Origin: Rhizobium sp. ZPR4
GTDB taxonomy: Bacteria > Pseudomonadota > Alphaproteobacteria > Rhizobiales > Rhizobiaceae
DNA: 64,000 nucleotides
Direction: 5' to 3'
Assembly (NCBI RefSeq): GCF_040215725.1
Contig: NZ_CP157968.1
Location: forward strand, 1-64,000
Made by a program: the position numbers and the translations under genes. This document shows positions 46,290 through 54,770 of this stretch, in pieces. A model generated the notes under the pieces. It made no database searches, was not told the origin of the DNA, and saw nothing but the letters and a program-made list of their open reading frames with translations. Each line of letters opens with the position of its first letter. The stretch's first letter is position 1.

Positions 46290-47293
46290 TACTTCGCTCC
46301 CTTCTTCTTGGTCGTGTGGTTGAGAGCCATATGACGGAAAGTGTTGTTCATCAGGACGGCGATGAGCAGCATCACACCGATGATTAGGCTGGATAAATTG
46401 CGATCGAAGCCGGTGTAGAAGATGCCCTGATTGACGATCGCGAAGGTAATCGTGCCAAAGAAAATTCCGATGACCGAACCAAACCCTCCGGTCAGAAGGA
46501 CGCCGCCAACGACGACCGAAATGATGGTATTGAAGATAAACGACTGGCCGGTCGACACCTGAGCGGAGCTATACATAATCGTCTGACACATGCCGACGAA
46601 AGCGGCAGAGAGCGACGACAGGATGAAGAGACCTACCGTCAGCTTGCTCGTTGGTATGCCGGCATTGCGGGCGGAAATCCGGTCGCCTCCAAGGGCAAAG
46701 ACCCAATTGCCCCAGGGCGAAAGATGCAAGAAGAAGAAATAAACCACCATGAGCAGAAGCCACCAGACGATCATCACCTGAAACCCGCTACCGATGTAGC
46801 TGCCGAAGATCGCCTTCGCCCAGCTCGGTGACATCATGGACAGTGACGTCGTCTTCGTCAGGACAATCGACAGGAACAGCATCAGTCCGGCAACGGCAAA
46901 CAGCGTGCCCATCGTGACGATCAGGGAGGGCACCGCGGTGCGGATGACCATTAACCCGTTGATGAGCCCGATGAGCGCGCCGAAGGCGAGCGTCACGACA
47001 ATGCCGACGGCGATGGGCAGACCGTAATAGCCGGATACGATCGCAATGCACATCGACGATGCCGGCACCATCGCGCCGATCGAAATGTCCAGTTCGCCGG
47101 CAATCATCAGGAAGCCGATGGGGACGGCGATGATGCCCAGGTTCGCTGCAACGTTGAGCCAGCTTGCGATGCCGTTCGGCGACAGGAACAATACGCCGCC
47201 GAAAACGGTGAAGAACACCGCGACAAACACCACGCCGAGAAAGGCGCCCATCTCCGGCCGTCTCAAGAGATTGTCGATAGATAGTTTTTCCAT
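46289..47293 (-). CDS. CUT2-type sugar ABC transporter permease (RbsC/FrcC-like)
   Basis: A 334-aa polytopic permease. The start MEKLSIDNLLRRPEMG at 47293 is chosen because the preceding in-frame residues are atypical and a GGGGAGG-type ribosome-binding site lies just upstream. Motifs PNGIASWLNVAANLGIIAVPIGFLMIAGELDISIG and VVGGVLLTGGFGSVIGIFFG (given by motif) are diagnostic of ribose-type permeases. Second gene of the SBP-permease-ATPase operon. Confidence 0.92.
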   Translation of the reverse strand: MEKLSIDNLLRRPEMGAFLGVVFVAVFFTVFGGVLFLSPNGIASWLNVAANLGIIAVPIGFLMIAGELDISIGAMVPASSMCIAIVSGYYGLPIAVGIVVTLAFGALIGLINGLMVIRTAVPSLIVTMGTLFAVAGLMLFLSIVLTKTTSLSMMSPSWAKAIFGSYIGSGFQVMIVWWLLLMVVYFFFLHLSPWGNWVFALGGDRISARNAGIPTSKLTVGLFILSSLSAAFVGMCQTIMYSSAQVSTGQSFIFNTIISVVVGGVLLTGGFGSVIGIFFGTITFAIVNQGIFYTGFDRNLSSLIIGVMLLIAVLMNNTFRHMALNHTTKKKGAK

Positions 47294-47382
47294 AATGCGC
47301 CTCCCCGCATGTCCAACTTGCAATCTTTTGCCTTAAAGCCAGCCCTTGCATGGAAGAGCTGACCGGCAATCTCATGGCGTAC

Positions 47383-48354
47383 TTAACGAACGCCGTTCTG
47401 AACCCCATTCAGAGCTGCGCTAATGTTGGACGTATCGACGATCGCCGGACCGGTCAGCACCGGATTCGTCGGTATCTCCATCCCGTAGTCGATGTTGGCG
47501 GCAAGCGCGGTCGTGGCGAAGAAAGACTGCAGATATGGCTGCTGATCGATGGCCATCAGTTGCTGACCGCTCTTGATGCGATCGAGTACGGATGCGCTTA
47601 GATCGAAGGTGCCAAGCTTGACCTTGTCACCAACGCCCGCTTGCTGGATGCCCATTGCAGCAGCGTCGGCGGTCTGTGCACCAAGGGTCATGACGGCGTC
47701 GATCGACGGATCCTTCAGCAGCTCGGCCTTGATGGCCTCTGCCGTACCCGCCATATCGGACTGGACGCTCGAGGGCAGTCTCAATGGCTCGACTTCCGCA
47801 CCGCCGGCCTTGGCGCCATCACCCACCCCCTTGCAACGTGTTTCCAGATTGACTGCACCTGGGACCTGGATAACGCAGAGAATCTTCTTGGCGCCCTGCT
47901 TTGCCAGGTAAGCACCACCCGCATTCCCCGCTACGGCCTCATCCGTGCCAAAATAATTCAGACCGATGGCGTCCTGGCTCTTGTCGCCCGTACGAGTGTT
48001 GTAGAGCATGATCTTGATGCCCTTCTTTGCAGCCTCCTTAAGGGCGGGAATCTGCGCTTCGGGCACCCAGATAGGAATTGCGATGCCCTGGACGTTCTGG
48101 CTGATCGCCGTATTGATCAGGCCGACGAGGTCCGGCCCGAAATTATCGTAATTGGGAACAGTCATATAGCTAACGGAGCCACCGTGCGCCTTCACGACCG
48201 TCGTGGCATCATCCACGCCCTTCTTGACGGCATTGAAGAAGGCATCCTGCGCGGAGCCGGCGATCACAGCGATATTCGCAGCATGCGACTGCCCGGCAGC
48301 AAGCGCGAATGCCGCCGCCGCGAGCATCACTTTTGTAAGAGTTTTCAATTTCAT
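47383..48354 (-). CDS. Periplasmic sugar/cyclitol-binding protein (ribose-binding family, Peripla_BP_4)
   Basis: A 323-aa protein starting at 48354 with a signal peptide (KLKTLTKVMLAAAAFALAAGQSHAA) and an upstream GGAGGA ribosome-binding site. The mature protein has the ribose/inositol-binding fold (NIAVIAGSAQDAFFNAVKKGVDDA; IPIWVPEAQIPALKEAAKKG). It is the first gene of the CUT2 operon. The mapped promoter is at 48656-48684, giving an unusually long leader (~295 nt). Adjacent inositol-dehydrogenase-type genes suggest a cyclitol or sugar derivative as ligand. Confidence 0.92.
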   Translation of the reverse strand: MKLKTLTKVMLAAAAFALAAGQSHAANIAVIAGSAQDAFFNAVKKGVDDATTVVKAHGGSVSYMTVPNYDNFGPDLVGLINTAISQNVQGIAIPIWVPEAQIPALKEAAKKGIKIMLYNTRTGDKSQDAIGLNYFGTDEAVAGNAGGAYLAKQGAKKILCVIQVPGAVNLETRCKGVGDGAKAGGAEVEPLRLPSSVQSDMAGTAEAIKAELLKDPSIDAVMTLGAQTADAAAMGIQQAGVGDKVKLGTFDLSASVLDRIKSGQQLMAIDQQPYLQSFFATTALAANIDYGMEIPTNPVLTGPAIVDTSNISAALNGVQNGVR

Positions 48355-48655
48355 TGTTCTCTCCTCCTTTGCCCGCCACGACGGCGGGACCTCCAACTTC
48401 GACGCGCGTTGGCGTCATCCACAGATCCGCTGCCTTCCCGGCAAGGCAGGGCTGTCTTTTCTCAATCAGGAGCACACCACCTGACGCTGCGGAACCGACG
48501 ACCACAAGAGCCCTTCGATGAAGGGGCATCCGCGTTGCGAGCGCTATTGCCGTTGCAGCCGATGCATCTGCGGGAAACAACGAACCTCCCAGCATTTCTG
48601 GCGCCAATCGCCACTCCCAATCTCACCGCACCCTCCCGGTTGCGGCTTTCATCAC

Positions 48656-48684
48656 TGAATATTGGAGCGCTCCAAATTTGTCAA
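48656..48684 (-). promoter_or_regulatory. Promoter of the CUT2 importer operon with LacI operator in the spacer
   Basis: On the minus strand: -35 TTGACA (48679-48684), 17-bp spacer, -10 TATTCA (48656-48661). The spacer contains the perfect 14-bp dyad TTGGAGCGCTCCAA (48662-48675). The same arrangement occurs in opposite orientation at 48988-49016, and about 33 bp are nearly identical between the two. The regulator is most simply the LacI protein at 51482-52525. Confidence 0.82.
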
Positions 48685-48987
48685 TTGGAAGATCAACTCA
48701 CCTCATGCCGACAGCCACGGTATCGGCAGGACGGCAACGGCCACCTCAACACGCGTCCGCAATCACGTCAGCAGAACGAGGCATTTGCCAGGACCGCCCG
48801 ACCGAACTGCGCGTCTAATTGCAGAAATCCTTACAAATATTTGTATTTATTATAAAAATAACGCTATCTGCATAAAGCTATCAAGGAGGCTTTCCACCAA
48901 GCAATCAACACTCACAGCGGCATAGACTTGGAACTCATGCGCAATAACGAATGCTTGATCGGCGCACGTCCCTCTCTAAATTTCCAA

Positions 48988-49016
48988 TTGACTGATTTGG
49001 AGCGTTCCAATATTGG
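48988..49016 (+). promoter_or_regulatory. Promoter of the dehydrogenase/isomerase/LacI genes with operator in the spacer
   Basis: On the plus strand: -35 TTGACT (48988-48993), 17-bp spacer, -10 TATTGG (49011-49016). The dyad TTGGAGCGTTCCAA (48997-49010, one mismatch) fills the spacer. Transcription would start about 50 nt before the GTG at 49072. The two copies, ~335 bp apart, could be bridged by a tetrameric repressor. Confidence 0.82.
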
Positions 49017-49071
49017 TGATCCTGCTCCATTTGATTGAAGCGGCGTCATTGGACGCAAAGGGAGGTTTACA

Positions 49072-50247
49072 GTGAGCAACGGAATTGGAATCGTCGGCGC
49101 CGGCATGATCGGTGCCGCGCACGCGTTCGGCTATCGGAATCATTTGTCGCGATTTGCATCGCGCCTGGAGGGCCTCAACCTGTCCGTGGTTGCAGATCCG
49201 AATGCAGCCCTTGCTCGACAGCTGGCAGAGAGCTTTGGCTTTTCTCGGACGGTCTCCGACTGGAAGGAGGTCATCTCGGACCCGCAGGTCGGCATCATCA
49301 GCGTTGCATTGCCCAATTTTCTCCATGTCGAAGCGGTCGAAGCAGCCCTTGCCGCGGGCAAGCATGTTCTTTGCGAAAAGCCCCTCGCCTTGTCCGCGTC
49401 CGAGGCACGCGGACTGTACGAGAAGAGCAAGAGTTCGAAGGCTTGCGCCGCAACAGTCTTCAATTATCGCCGCATTCCGGCCGTCACCGAAATCCGCGAC
49501 ATGATCTCGGCAGGCGAACTTGGTGAGATCGTCAATATCCTCGTTCAATTCCAGTGCGAATACGCGGCGGACCCCAAGCTTCCCCATTCCTGGCGATATG
49601 AGCGCCATCGGGCCGGACCGGGGGCACTGCTCGATATCGGCACCCACGCGATCGACACTGCCCGCTTTCTCTGTGGCGAGGTTCTGGAAGTCGCCGGTGC
49701 CGTATCGACCATTTCGATCAAGGAGCGGTTCCTGCCCGCCTCCGCAACCGTCGGGCACAGCAGGGTCGAGCTGAGTTCGGACCGCCGCCCCGTCGACAAT
49801 GACGACGTCATGTCCGCGCTGCTGCGCTTCGACAACGGCGCTCAGGGTCTGTTCTCGTCCAGTCGGGTTGCCATCGGCATGGGCAACACGCTTTCCTTCG
49901 AGGTTTTTGGAACGAAAGCGACCGCGCGCTTCTCGACGCAATCGATCAACCAGTACCAGATCGCGCGCTTCGACGGCACCGGCCAGACGCCCTTCGCAAC
50001 CGTTTTCAACCGCCCATCCTCGCCGAATGTCGGATCGATGCTGCCGGTCCCGTTCGACGGCGTCGCGGTCGGATATGCAGAGGTCTTCGGGTTTATGATC
50101 CACGACTTTCTCGCGGCGATCGCGCAAGCCCGTCCGATCTCCGACGGGACGCTGCTTGACGGCCTTCGCGCCGCCGAAGTGCTGGATGCGATACAGGCGT
50201 CAGCAGACGGCGGCTCTTCGGTGAGGGTGAACCGGTCTCCGGTCTGA
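49072..50247 (+). CDS. Gfo/Idh/MocA-family NAD(P)-dependent oxidoreductase
   Basis: A 391-aa dehydrogenase starting at GTG 6 nt after GGGAGG. The Rossmann motif is GIVGAGMIGAAHAFGY, the EKP motif AGKHVLCEKPLALS contains the conserved active-site Lys, and GTHAIDTARFLCGE carries the D-x-x-x-H-type catalytic pattern. Substrates of this family are sugars, inositols and their derivatives. First gene of a plus-strand unit with the isomerase gene (24-nt gap) and followed by LacI. Confidence 0.9.
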   Translation: MSNGIGIVGAGMIGAAHAFGYRNHLSRFASRLEGLNLSVVADPNAALARQLAESFGFSRTVSDWKEVISDPQVGIISVALPNFLHVEAVEAALAAGKHVLCEKPLALSASEARGLYEKSKSSKACAATVFNYRRIPAVTEIRDMISAGELGEIVNILVQFQCEYAADPKLPHSWRYERHRAGPGALLDIGTHAIDTARFLCGEVLEVAGAVSTISIKERFLPASATVGHSRVELSSDRRPVDNDDVMSALLRFDNGAQGLFSSSRVAIGMGNTLSFEVFGTKATARFSTQSINQYQIARFDGTGQTPFATVFNRPSSPNVGSMLPVPFDGVAVGYAEVFGFMIHDFLAAIAQARPISDGTLLDGLRAAEVLDAIQASADGGSSVRVNRSPV

Positions 50248-50270
50248 TGGATGTATGAGAAGGATCTCCA

Positions 50271-51215
50271 ATGAAAATTGGCTTGAATACCGATGGCTTC
50301 GGCGCCTTCGATCTCGACCAGTGCCTGGACAAGGTCGCAGCGCTTGGGTTGAGTTGCGTCGAGTTTGGCATGGGGGGCTGGTCGAGCGCGCCGCATCTCA
50401 AAATTGATGCATTGCTGGCAAGTTCCTCGCAACGCGATCAATTGGCTGGCAAGCTGCGCGAGCGCGGACTGGAAATCTCGGCCCTCAACTGCTCCGGCAA
50501 CCAGCTCCACCCTGGCCCGGTCGGCCCGGACGACACGGACCTTGCCTACAAGACGCTGGAACTGGCAAAGCTTCTCGGTGTGCGGCGGGTCGTGATGATG
50601 TCTGGGCTTCCCGGTGCCCCCGGCGACAGTCACCCCAACTGGATTACCTCCTCCTGGCCTCTTGAGGCCATGGAGATCCTCGAATGGCAGTGGAGCGAGA
50701 GAGTGATCCCATGGTGGAAACAATTCGCCTCCAAGGCCGAGGCAGCCGGCATTCGTCTTTGCGTGGAGCAGCACGGCCGGCAGGTCGTCTATAACACGGA
50801 AAGCTTCTTCCGGTTGAGAGACGCCGTCGGCCCGACAGTCGGCGTAAACTTCGATCCCTCGCATCTGATCTGGATGGGCGGCGACCCCGTAAGTGCCATC
50901 CAGGCTCTGGGCGAATGCATTTATCATGTCCACGGCAAGGATTCTCGAATAGAGCCGGCCGCAAGGGTAAACGGACTGCTTGATACCAAGCACGTGACGC
51001 CGGTCCATCCGCGCTACTGGAACTTTGTATCCCTTGGCCATGGCAGCTCGGTCCGCGCCTGGCTGGACATCGTTCGCGCGCTGCGCGCCGTCGGCTACGA
51101 CGACGTCATTTCCATCGAGAACGAGGATTATTCCATGGCTGCCGAGGATGCGGTCGCAACGTCCGCCGCAACGTTGCGCTTCGGCATCGAGCAGAGCGCC
51201 AGGCAAGCCACGTGA
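50271..51215 (+). CDS. Sugar phosphate isomerase/epimerase family protein (xylose isomerase-like TIM barrel)
   Basis: A 314-aa AP_endonuc_2 fold protein (start MKIGLNTDGFGAFDLDQCLDKVAALG, later GVNFDPSHLIWMGGD, YHVHGKDSRIEP and ISIENEDYSM). The metal-binding Glu/Asp/His pattern EQHG, DPSH, HGKD, ENED matches IolE/IolH/IolI and 3-dehydro-sugar isomerases. With a Gfo/Idh dehydrogenase directly upstream, a 3-keto-sugar or inosose step is likely. An AAGGA ribosome-binding site precedes the ATG. Confidence 0.87.
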   Translation: MKIGLNTDGFGAFDLDQCLDKVAALGLSCVEFGMGGWSSAPHLKIDALLASSSQRDQLAGKLRERGLEISALNCSGNQLHPGPVGPDDTDLAYKTLELAKLLGVRRVVMMSGLPGAPGDSHPNWITSSWPLEAMEILEWQWSERVIPWWKQFASKAEAAGIRLCVEQHGRQVVYNTESFFRLRDAVGPTVGVNFDPSHLIWMGGDPVSAIQALGECIYHVHGKDSRIEPAARVNGLLDTKHVTPVHPRYWNFVSLGHGSSVRAWLDIVRALRAVGYDDVISIENEDYSMAAEDAVATSAATLRFGIEQSARQAT

Positions 51216-51481
51216 CGCGATTGCCCCGGTAAGGCTGGCCCTGGCTTCCCAGTCGCGGCACCGAGGTCGACCAAGGAAACTCGCATCGGCGGAAGAAGGA
51301 CGTGATAGGACGAGCAGACATCAAACCATGATACCGGACGATGCACCGGTGGATGGCTATTGGCAGTGGATCACGCGGCCGGCAACAATGTGTTATAGCG
51401 TGGCGATGCCCTCGACCGGATCCGCAGGCCAGGCTGCCGTCGCGTTCCCGTTCGCCGCATCGACATGATGAAAGAAGACCG

Positions 51482-52525
51482 ATGAGCAAGATGCCGACGA
51501 AACTGACCCTGATGGACATCGCAAATAAAGCCGGCGTTTCACGGTCGCTCGCATCGCTCGCTCTGCGCGGTGATCCAGGCGTGCATCCCGACAAACGCGC
51601 CCGGATCCTGAAGATCGCCGAGGAACTGAATTACACGCCCGATCTTTCGGCGCGCAGGCTCGCAAGCGGCGGCACACGCACCATTGGCGTGCTTCTGTCC
51701 GATATCTTGAACCCCTTCACTGCAGCCGTAGCGAAAAGCATCGATGCCTTGGCGCGAGAAAAAGGGTTCGAAGTGCTTCTCTCTTTGGAAGGTCACTCGG
51801 ACCCGGCAGCCGAAAAGGCAATCCAGTCCCTCGTCGCCCAGCGCGTCGCCGGTCTGATTCTGATCGGCTCGCCAGAATCCACCGCAGCAATCGAGCGCAT
51901 CGGCCGCCATCTGCCCGTCGTCTACTTCGGACGTCATCTTTCCAACGAGCGGATCGACAGCGTCAGCAATGACGACCATCTCGGGGCTTCCCTCATCGTT
52001 CGCCATCTGATCGAGCTTGGGCACCGCAACATCGTCCACATCGACGGCGGCCCCTATGCCGGCTCACAGAGGCGACGCGAGGCCTATTGTTCCGCCATGG
52101 AGGCGGAAGGGCTCTCACCCAAGGTCTACTCCGGACGCCATACGCTTGACGGCGGCGTCGAGGCGATGGATGCCATTCTTGCCCAAACACCGCGCCCGAC
52201 CGCCATCTTCGCCTCCAACGATCTGGAAGCGCTCGGGGTCCTCAGTCGTCTGCTGAAAGAAGGCATCAGTGTTCCGGAGGACGTCGCGGTCGTCGGATAT
52301 GACGACATCCCATTCGCCGAATCCGAGACAATGTCGCTGACCACCATCCGCCAGCCGATTCACTATATGGCCAGCCAGAGCCTCGACATTCTCCTATCCC
52401 GCATGCAGAAACCCGACGAGCCGGCGATGCATGTGCTGATCGCCCCATCGCTGGTCATCAGGCGCACGACAGTCCAGTCTCAGACGCAAGAGGAACCGAC
52501 GAAAGTGCACTCCAAAAGGCACTAG
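51482..52525 (+). CDS. LacI-family regulator of the CUT2 importer/dehydrogenase module
   Basis: A 347-aa regulator from the ATG at 51482; longer in-frame starts add a non-homologous tail. HTH LTLMDIANKAGVSRSLASLALRGDPGVHPDKR and hinge LSARRLASGGTRTIGVLL are intact, followed by a sugar-binding core (TAIFASNDLEALGVL; VVGYDDIPFAESETMSLTTIRQP). The likely DNA targets are the two TTGGAGCG(C/T)TCCAA dyads at 48662-48675 and 48997-49010. Confidence 0.92.
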   Translation: MSKMPTKLTLMDIANKAGVSRSLASLALRGDPGVHPDKRARILKIAEELNYTPDLSARRLASGGTRTIGVLLSDILNPFTAAVAKSIDALAREKGFEVLLSLEGHSDPAAEKAIQSLVAQRVAGLILIGSPESTAAIERIGRHLPVVYFGRHLSNERIDSVSNDDHLGASLIVRHLIELGHRNIVHIDGGPYAGSQRRREAYCSAMEAEGLSPKVYSGRHTLDGGVEAMDAILAQTPRPTAIFASNDLEALGVLSRLLKEGISVPEDVAVVGYDDIPFAESETMSLTTIRQPIHYMASQSLDILLSRMQKPDEPAMHVLIAPSLVIRRTTVQSQTQEEPTKVHSKRH

Positions 52526-52634
52526 CGCACCACCAGCCACCCGGGCATCTGTTTCCGCTCGAACCCGATGGTTTTGAAACCATGTCACCGTAAGGGAAGC
52601 GCGTCCCTCCAAGAACGCGCTTCCGACATCTTGC

Positions 52635-53624
52635 CTAGACTCGAATACGTTTTCCCTGCTTGACAGATTCGACGCAGGCATTAGCGAGCTTCAGCGCGAT
52701 CACGCCGTCTCGCCCCGTCGTTGCAGGTTCGCGATTTTCCTTCAAGGCAGCGATGAATTCGGCGATCTCGCCTGCATAGGAGGCGGTGTAGCGGGTCATG
52801 AAGAAGTTCTGCAGCGGGGCGCTCGAATATCCTTCCTGTGTCCCGATCACCACCATGTTCTCGAGCTGGTTTTCGGCGCGGGCGACGCCCAACGACCCGT
52901 GAACCTCGACGCGCTGGTCATAGCCATAGGACGCGCGCCTGGAGTTGGTGATGATCGCCTGCTTGCCGGAGGCCGTTTCGAGGATAACGGTCGCGCTGTC
53001 GAAGTCGCCGATGTCCTTCAGTTCCGGTTTGACCAGCACCGAGGCGTGCGCGGACACGACCACCGGCTCCTCGCCCAGCATGAAGCGAGCCATGTCCAGA
53101 TCGTGGATCGTCATGTCGCGGAAGATACCGCCGGAACGCGACGCATAGGCGATATCCGGCGCGCCGGGATCCCGCGAGGTGATCGTCACCATCTCGACGT
53201 CGCCGATGCGGCCCTGATTGATCGCGGCGCGGACACCGGCAAAATTGGGATCGTAGCGGCGATTGGAGCCCAGCATGAGACGGATGCCGGCGTTTTTGGC
53301 GATCGCGACGACGTCCTCGGCGCGCGCCAGATCAAGATCGACCGGCTTCTCGCAGAAGACGTGCTTTCCAGCGCGCGCGAATTTTTCAATAAGGTCGGCA
53401 TGCGTATCAGTCGGTGTGCAGATGAGAACGGCATCGACATTCCTGTCTGCCGCGATGACGTCCGGCTCGGTGGCCTTGCTGCCGGTCGCAAGCGCCAGAG
53501 CCTCGGCCGCCTCGGGCAGCGCGTCGGTGACGGCCACGAGTTCGGCGTCGGGGCTGGCGGCGATCGCCTTCGAATGGACTTTTGCGATGCGTCCGGCACC
53601 GATCAATGCAAGTTTTATGGCCAT
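52635..53624 (-). CDS. iolG: Inositol 2-dehydrogenase-like Gfo/Idh/MocA oxidoreductase
   Basis: A 329-aa protein from the ATG at 53624 (ribosome-binding site GGAGG in the end of the preceding gene region); usual IolG length is ~330. N-terminus KLALIGAGRIAKVHSKAIAAS, Lys motif AGKHVFCEKPVDLDLA and the IolG-typical SGGIFRDMTIHDLDMARFMLG with catalytic Asp/His. It would oxidise myo-inositol or a related polyol/sugar to the 2-keto form with NAD. Second gene after another dehydrogenase (2-nt gap) on the minus strand. The symbol is by similarity; other inositols or sugars are possible. Confidence 0.8.
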   Translation of the reverse strand: MAIKLALIGAGRIAKVHSKAIAASPDAELVAVTDALPEAAEALALATGSKATEPDVIAADRNVDAVLICTPTDTHADLIEKFARAGKHVFCEKPVDLDLARAEDVVAIAKNAGIRLMLGSNRRYDPNFAGVRAAINQGRIGDVEMVTITSRDPGAPDIAYASRSGGIFRDMTIHDLDMARFMLGEEPVVVSAHASVLVKPELKDIGDFDSATVILETASGKQAIITNSRRASYGYDQRVEVHGSLGVARAENQLENMVVIGTQEGYSSAPLQNFFMTRYTASYAGEIAEFIAALKENREPATTGRDGVIALKLANACVESVKQGKRIRV

Positions 53625-53625
53625 T

Positions 53626-54642
53626 TCAGTTTCCTCCAACGTCAATCCAGGTCCCGCTCTTTCCGGAGGCAAAGACCGCATCTGCGACAGCTGCATTGGC
53701 ACGTGCATCATTCATGTCGAAATAGGGGACATCCGCGCCGCGGATCGCCTTCGAGAAGTTCGTGACCTCCTCCTCGTACTGGTCGAGAGGCGGGAATTCG
53801 AGCGTATGAATGTTCGAATTCGCATGATCCGCCGAGGTGTCGATCGCGATCGTGTTCGGGTTCACCCGTGAGGGCACATAGGCCTGCGGCAACTGGATGA
53901 AGGCGCGTTCACAGACGATCTGGATCGACTGGCAGGATGCCTCGGCCAGCGAGACCATGAAGGTCGCATGCCGGCCATCGCCGAAGTCCTGGATGACCGA
54001 GGTGAACATGTCGATCCCGCCGGTGTTGCGCTCGACGGCCGCAAACACGCGCTTCGGTTCGGCGCCGAACACGTAACGTGCTGCCATCGCGGTATAGCAG
54101 CCAAGGTCGTAATAGGCGCCGCCGCCGAACTCGGGCTTCTGGCGAAAATCCTGTTCGTTGGTCATCATGAACGACAGGAGCGACGAGAACGACATCGGCC
54201 GCCCAAATTCACCGCTTCGCAGGATCTCGCGCAGCTTGATCCAGCGTGGCTGCTGGCGGACCATGAAGGCTTCGGAAATCTTGAGCTTCGGGTCCAACCC
54301 CTTGAGCTGCGCCAGCTCGCCGGCGTTCATGGCTGCAGGCTTCTCGCACAGGACATGCTTGCCGGCGTCCGCCGCCTTGCGGGTCCATTCGACATGAAGA
54401 TGATTGGGGAGCGCGATGTAGACGGCCTCGACCGCCGGATCGAGAAGGACCTCCTCATAGCTGCCATAGGCACGGGCGATGCCGTGCTTGTCGGCCATCG
54501 CCTGCGCACGCTCCTTGCTCCGCGCACCGATCGCGACAGGGTCGCAATATCTGCTGTTGGCCATCCCGGGGATGATGGCGCCGTCGGCAATCCGCGCAGC
54601 ACCCAGGATACCCCAGCGGACCGGGGCAATATTCTCGCTCAT
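53626..54642 (-). CDS. Gfo/Idh/MocA-family oxidoreductase
   Basis: A 338-aa dehydrogenase from the ATG at 54642 (GGAGAG ribosome-binding site); longer starts are not family-like. Rossmann motif RWGILGAARIADGAIIPG, Lys motif AGKHVLCEKPAAMNAGE, and the xylose/glucose-fructose oxidoreductase-like segment PEFGGGAYYDLGCYTAMAARYVFG. First gene of a two-gene operon with the IolG-like gene. An operator TGATTGA-N2-TCAATCA lies about 100 nt upstream (54744-54759). Confidence 0.88.
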   Translation of the reverse strand: MSENIAPVRWGILGAARIADGAIIPGMANSRYCDPVAIGARSKERAQAMADKHGIARAYGSYEEVLLDPAVEAVYIALPNHLHVEWTRKAADAGKHVLCEKPAAMNAGELAQLKGLDPKLKISEAFMVRQQPRWIKLREILRSGEFGRPMSFSSLLSFMMTNEQDFRQKPEFGGGAYYDLGCYTAMAARYVFGAEPKRVFAAVERNTGGIDMFTSVIQDFGDGRHATFMVSLAEASCQSIQIVCERAFIQLPQAYVPSRVNPNTIAIDTSADHANSNIHTLEFPPLDQYEEEVTNFSKAIRGADVPYFDMNDARANAAVADAVFASGKSGTWIDVGGN

Positions 54643-54743
54643 TGATCTCTCCTTCCCAATCGACGACGCCTCGCTGCTTTCGCAGGCATCTCGCTCGATC
54701 GGTGAAGGATTTCCAAAATTCGATCGGGTTTCAAAGGCAATGC

Positions 54744-54759
54744 TGATTGATTTCAATCA
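54744..54759. promoter_or_regulatory. LacI-type operator upstream of the dehydrogenase pair
   Basis: TGATTGATTTCAATCA is a 7-bp-armed dyad with a TT centre. The identical sequence in the opposite orientation occurs at 55925-55940. It lies between the dehydrogenase operon (start 54642) and the end of the LacI gene (54771), where the operon's promoter must be. Confidence 0.75.
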
Positions 54760-54770
54760 ACCGCTGCAGA

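Noticed and set aside
49842..51206. 454-codon minus-strand frame opposite the dehydrogenase and isomerase genes
   Set aside because: Antisense shadow spanning two conserved genes.
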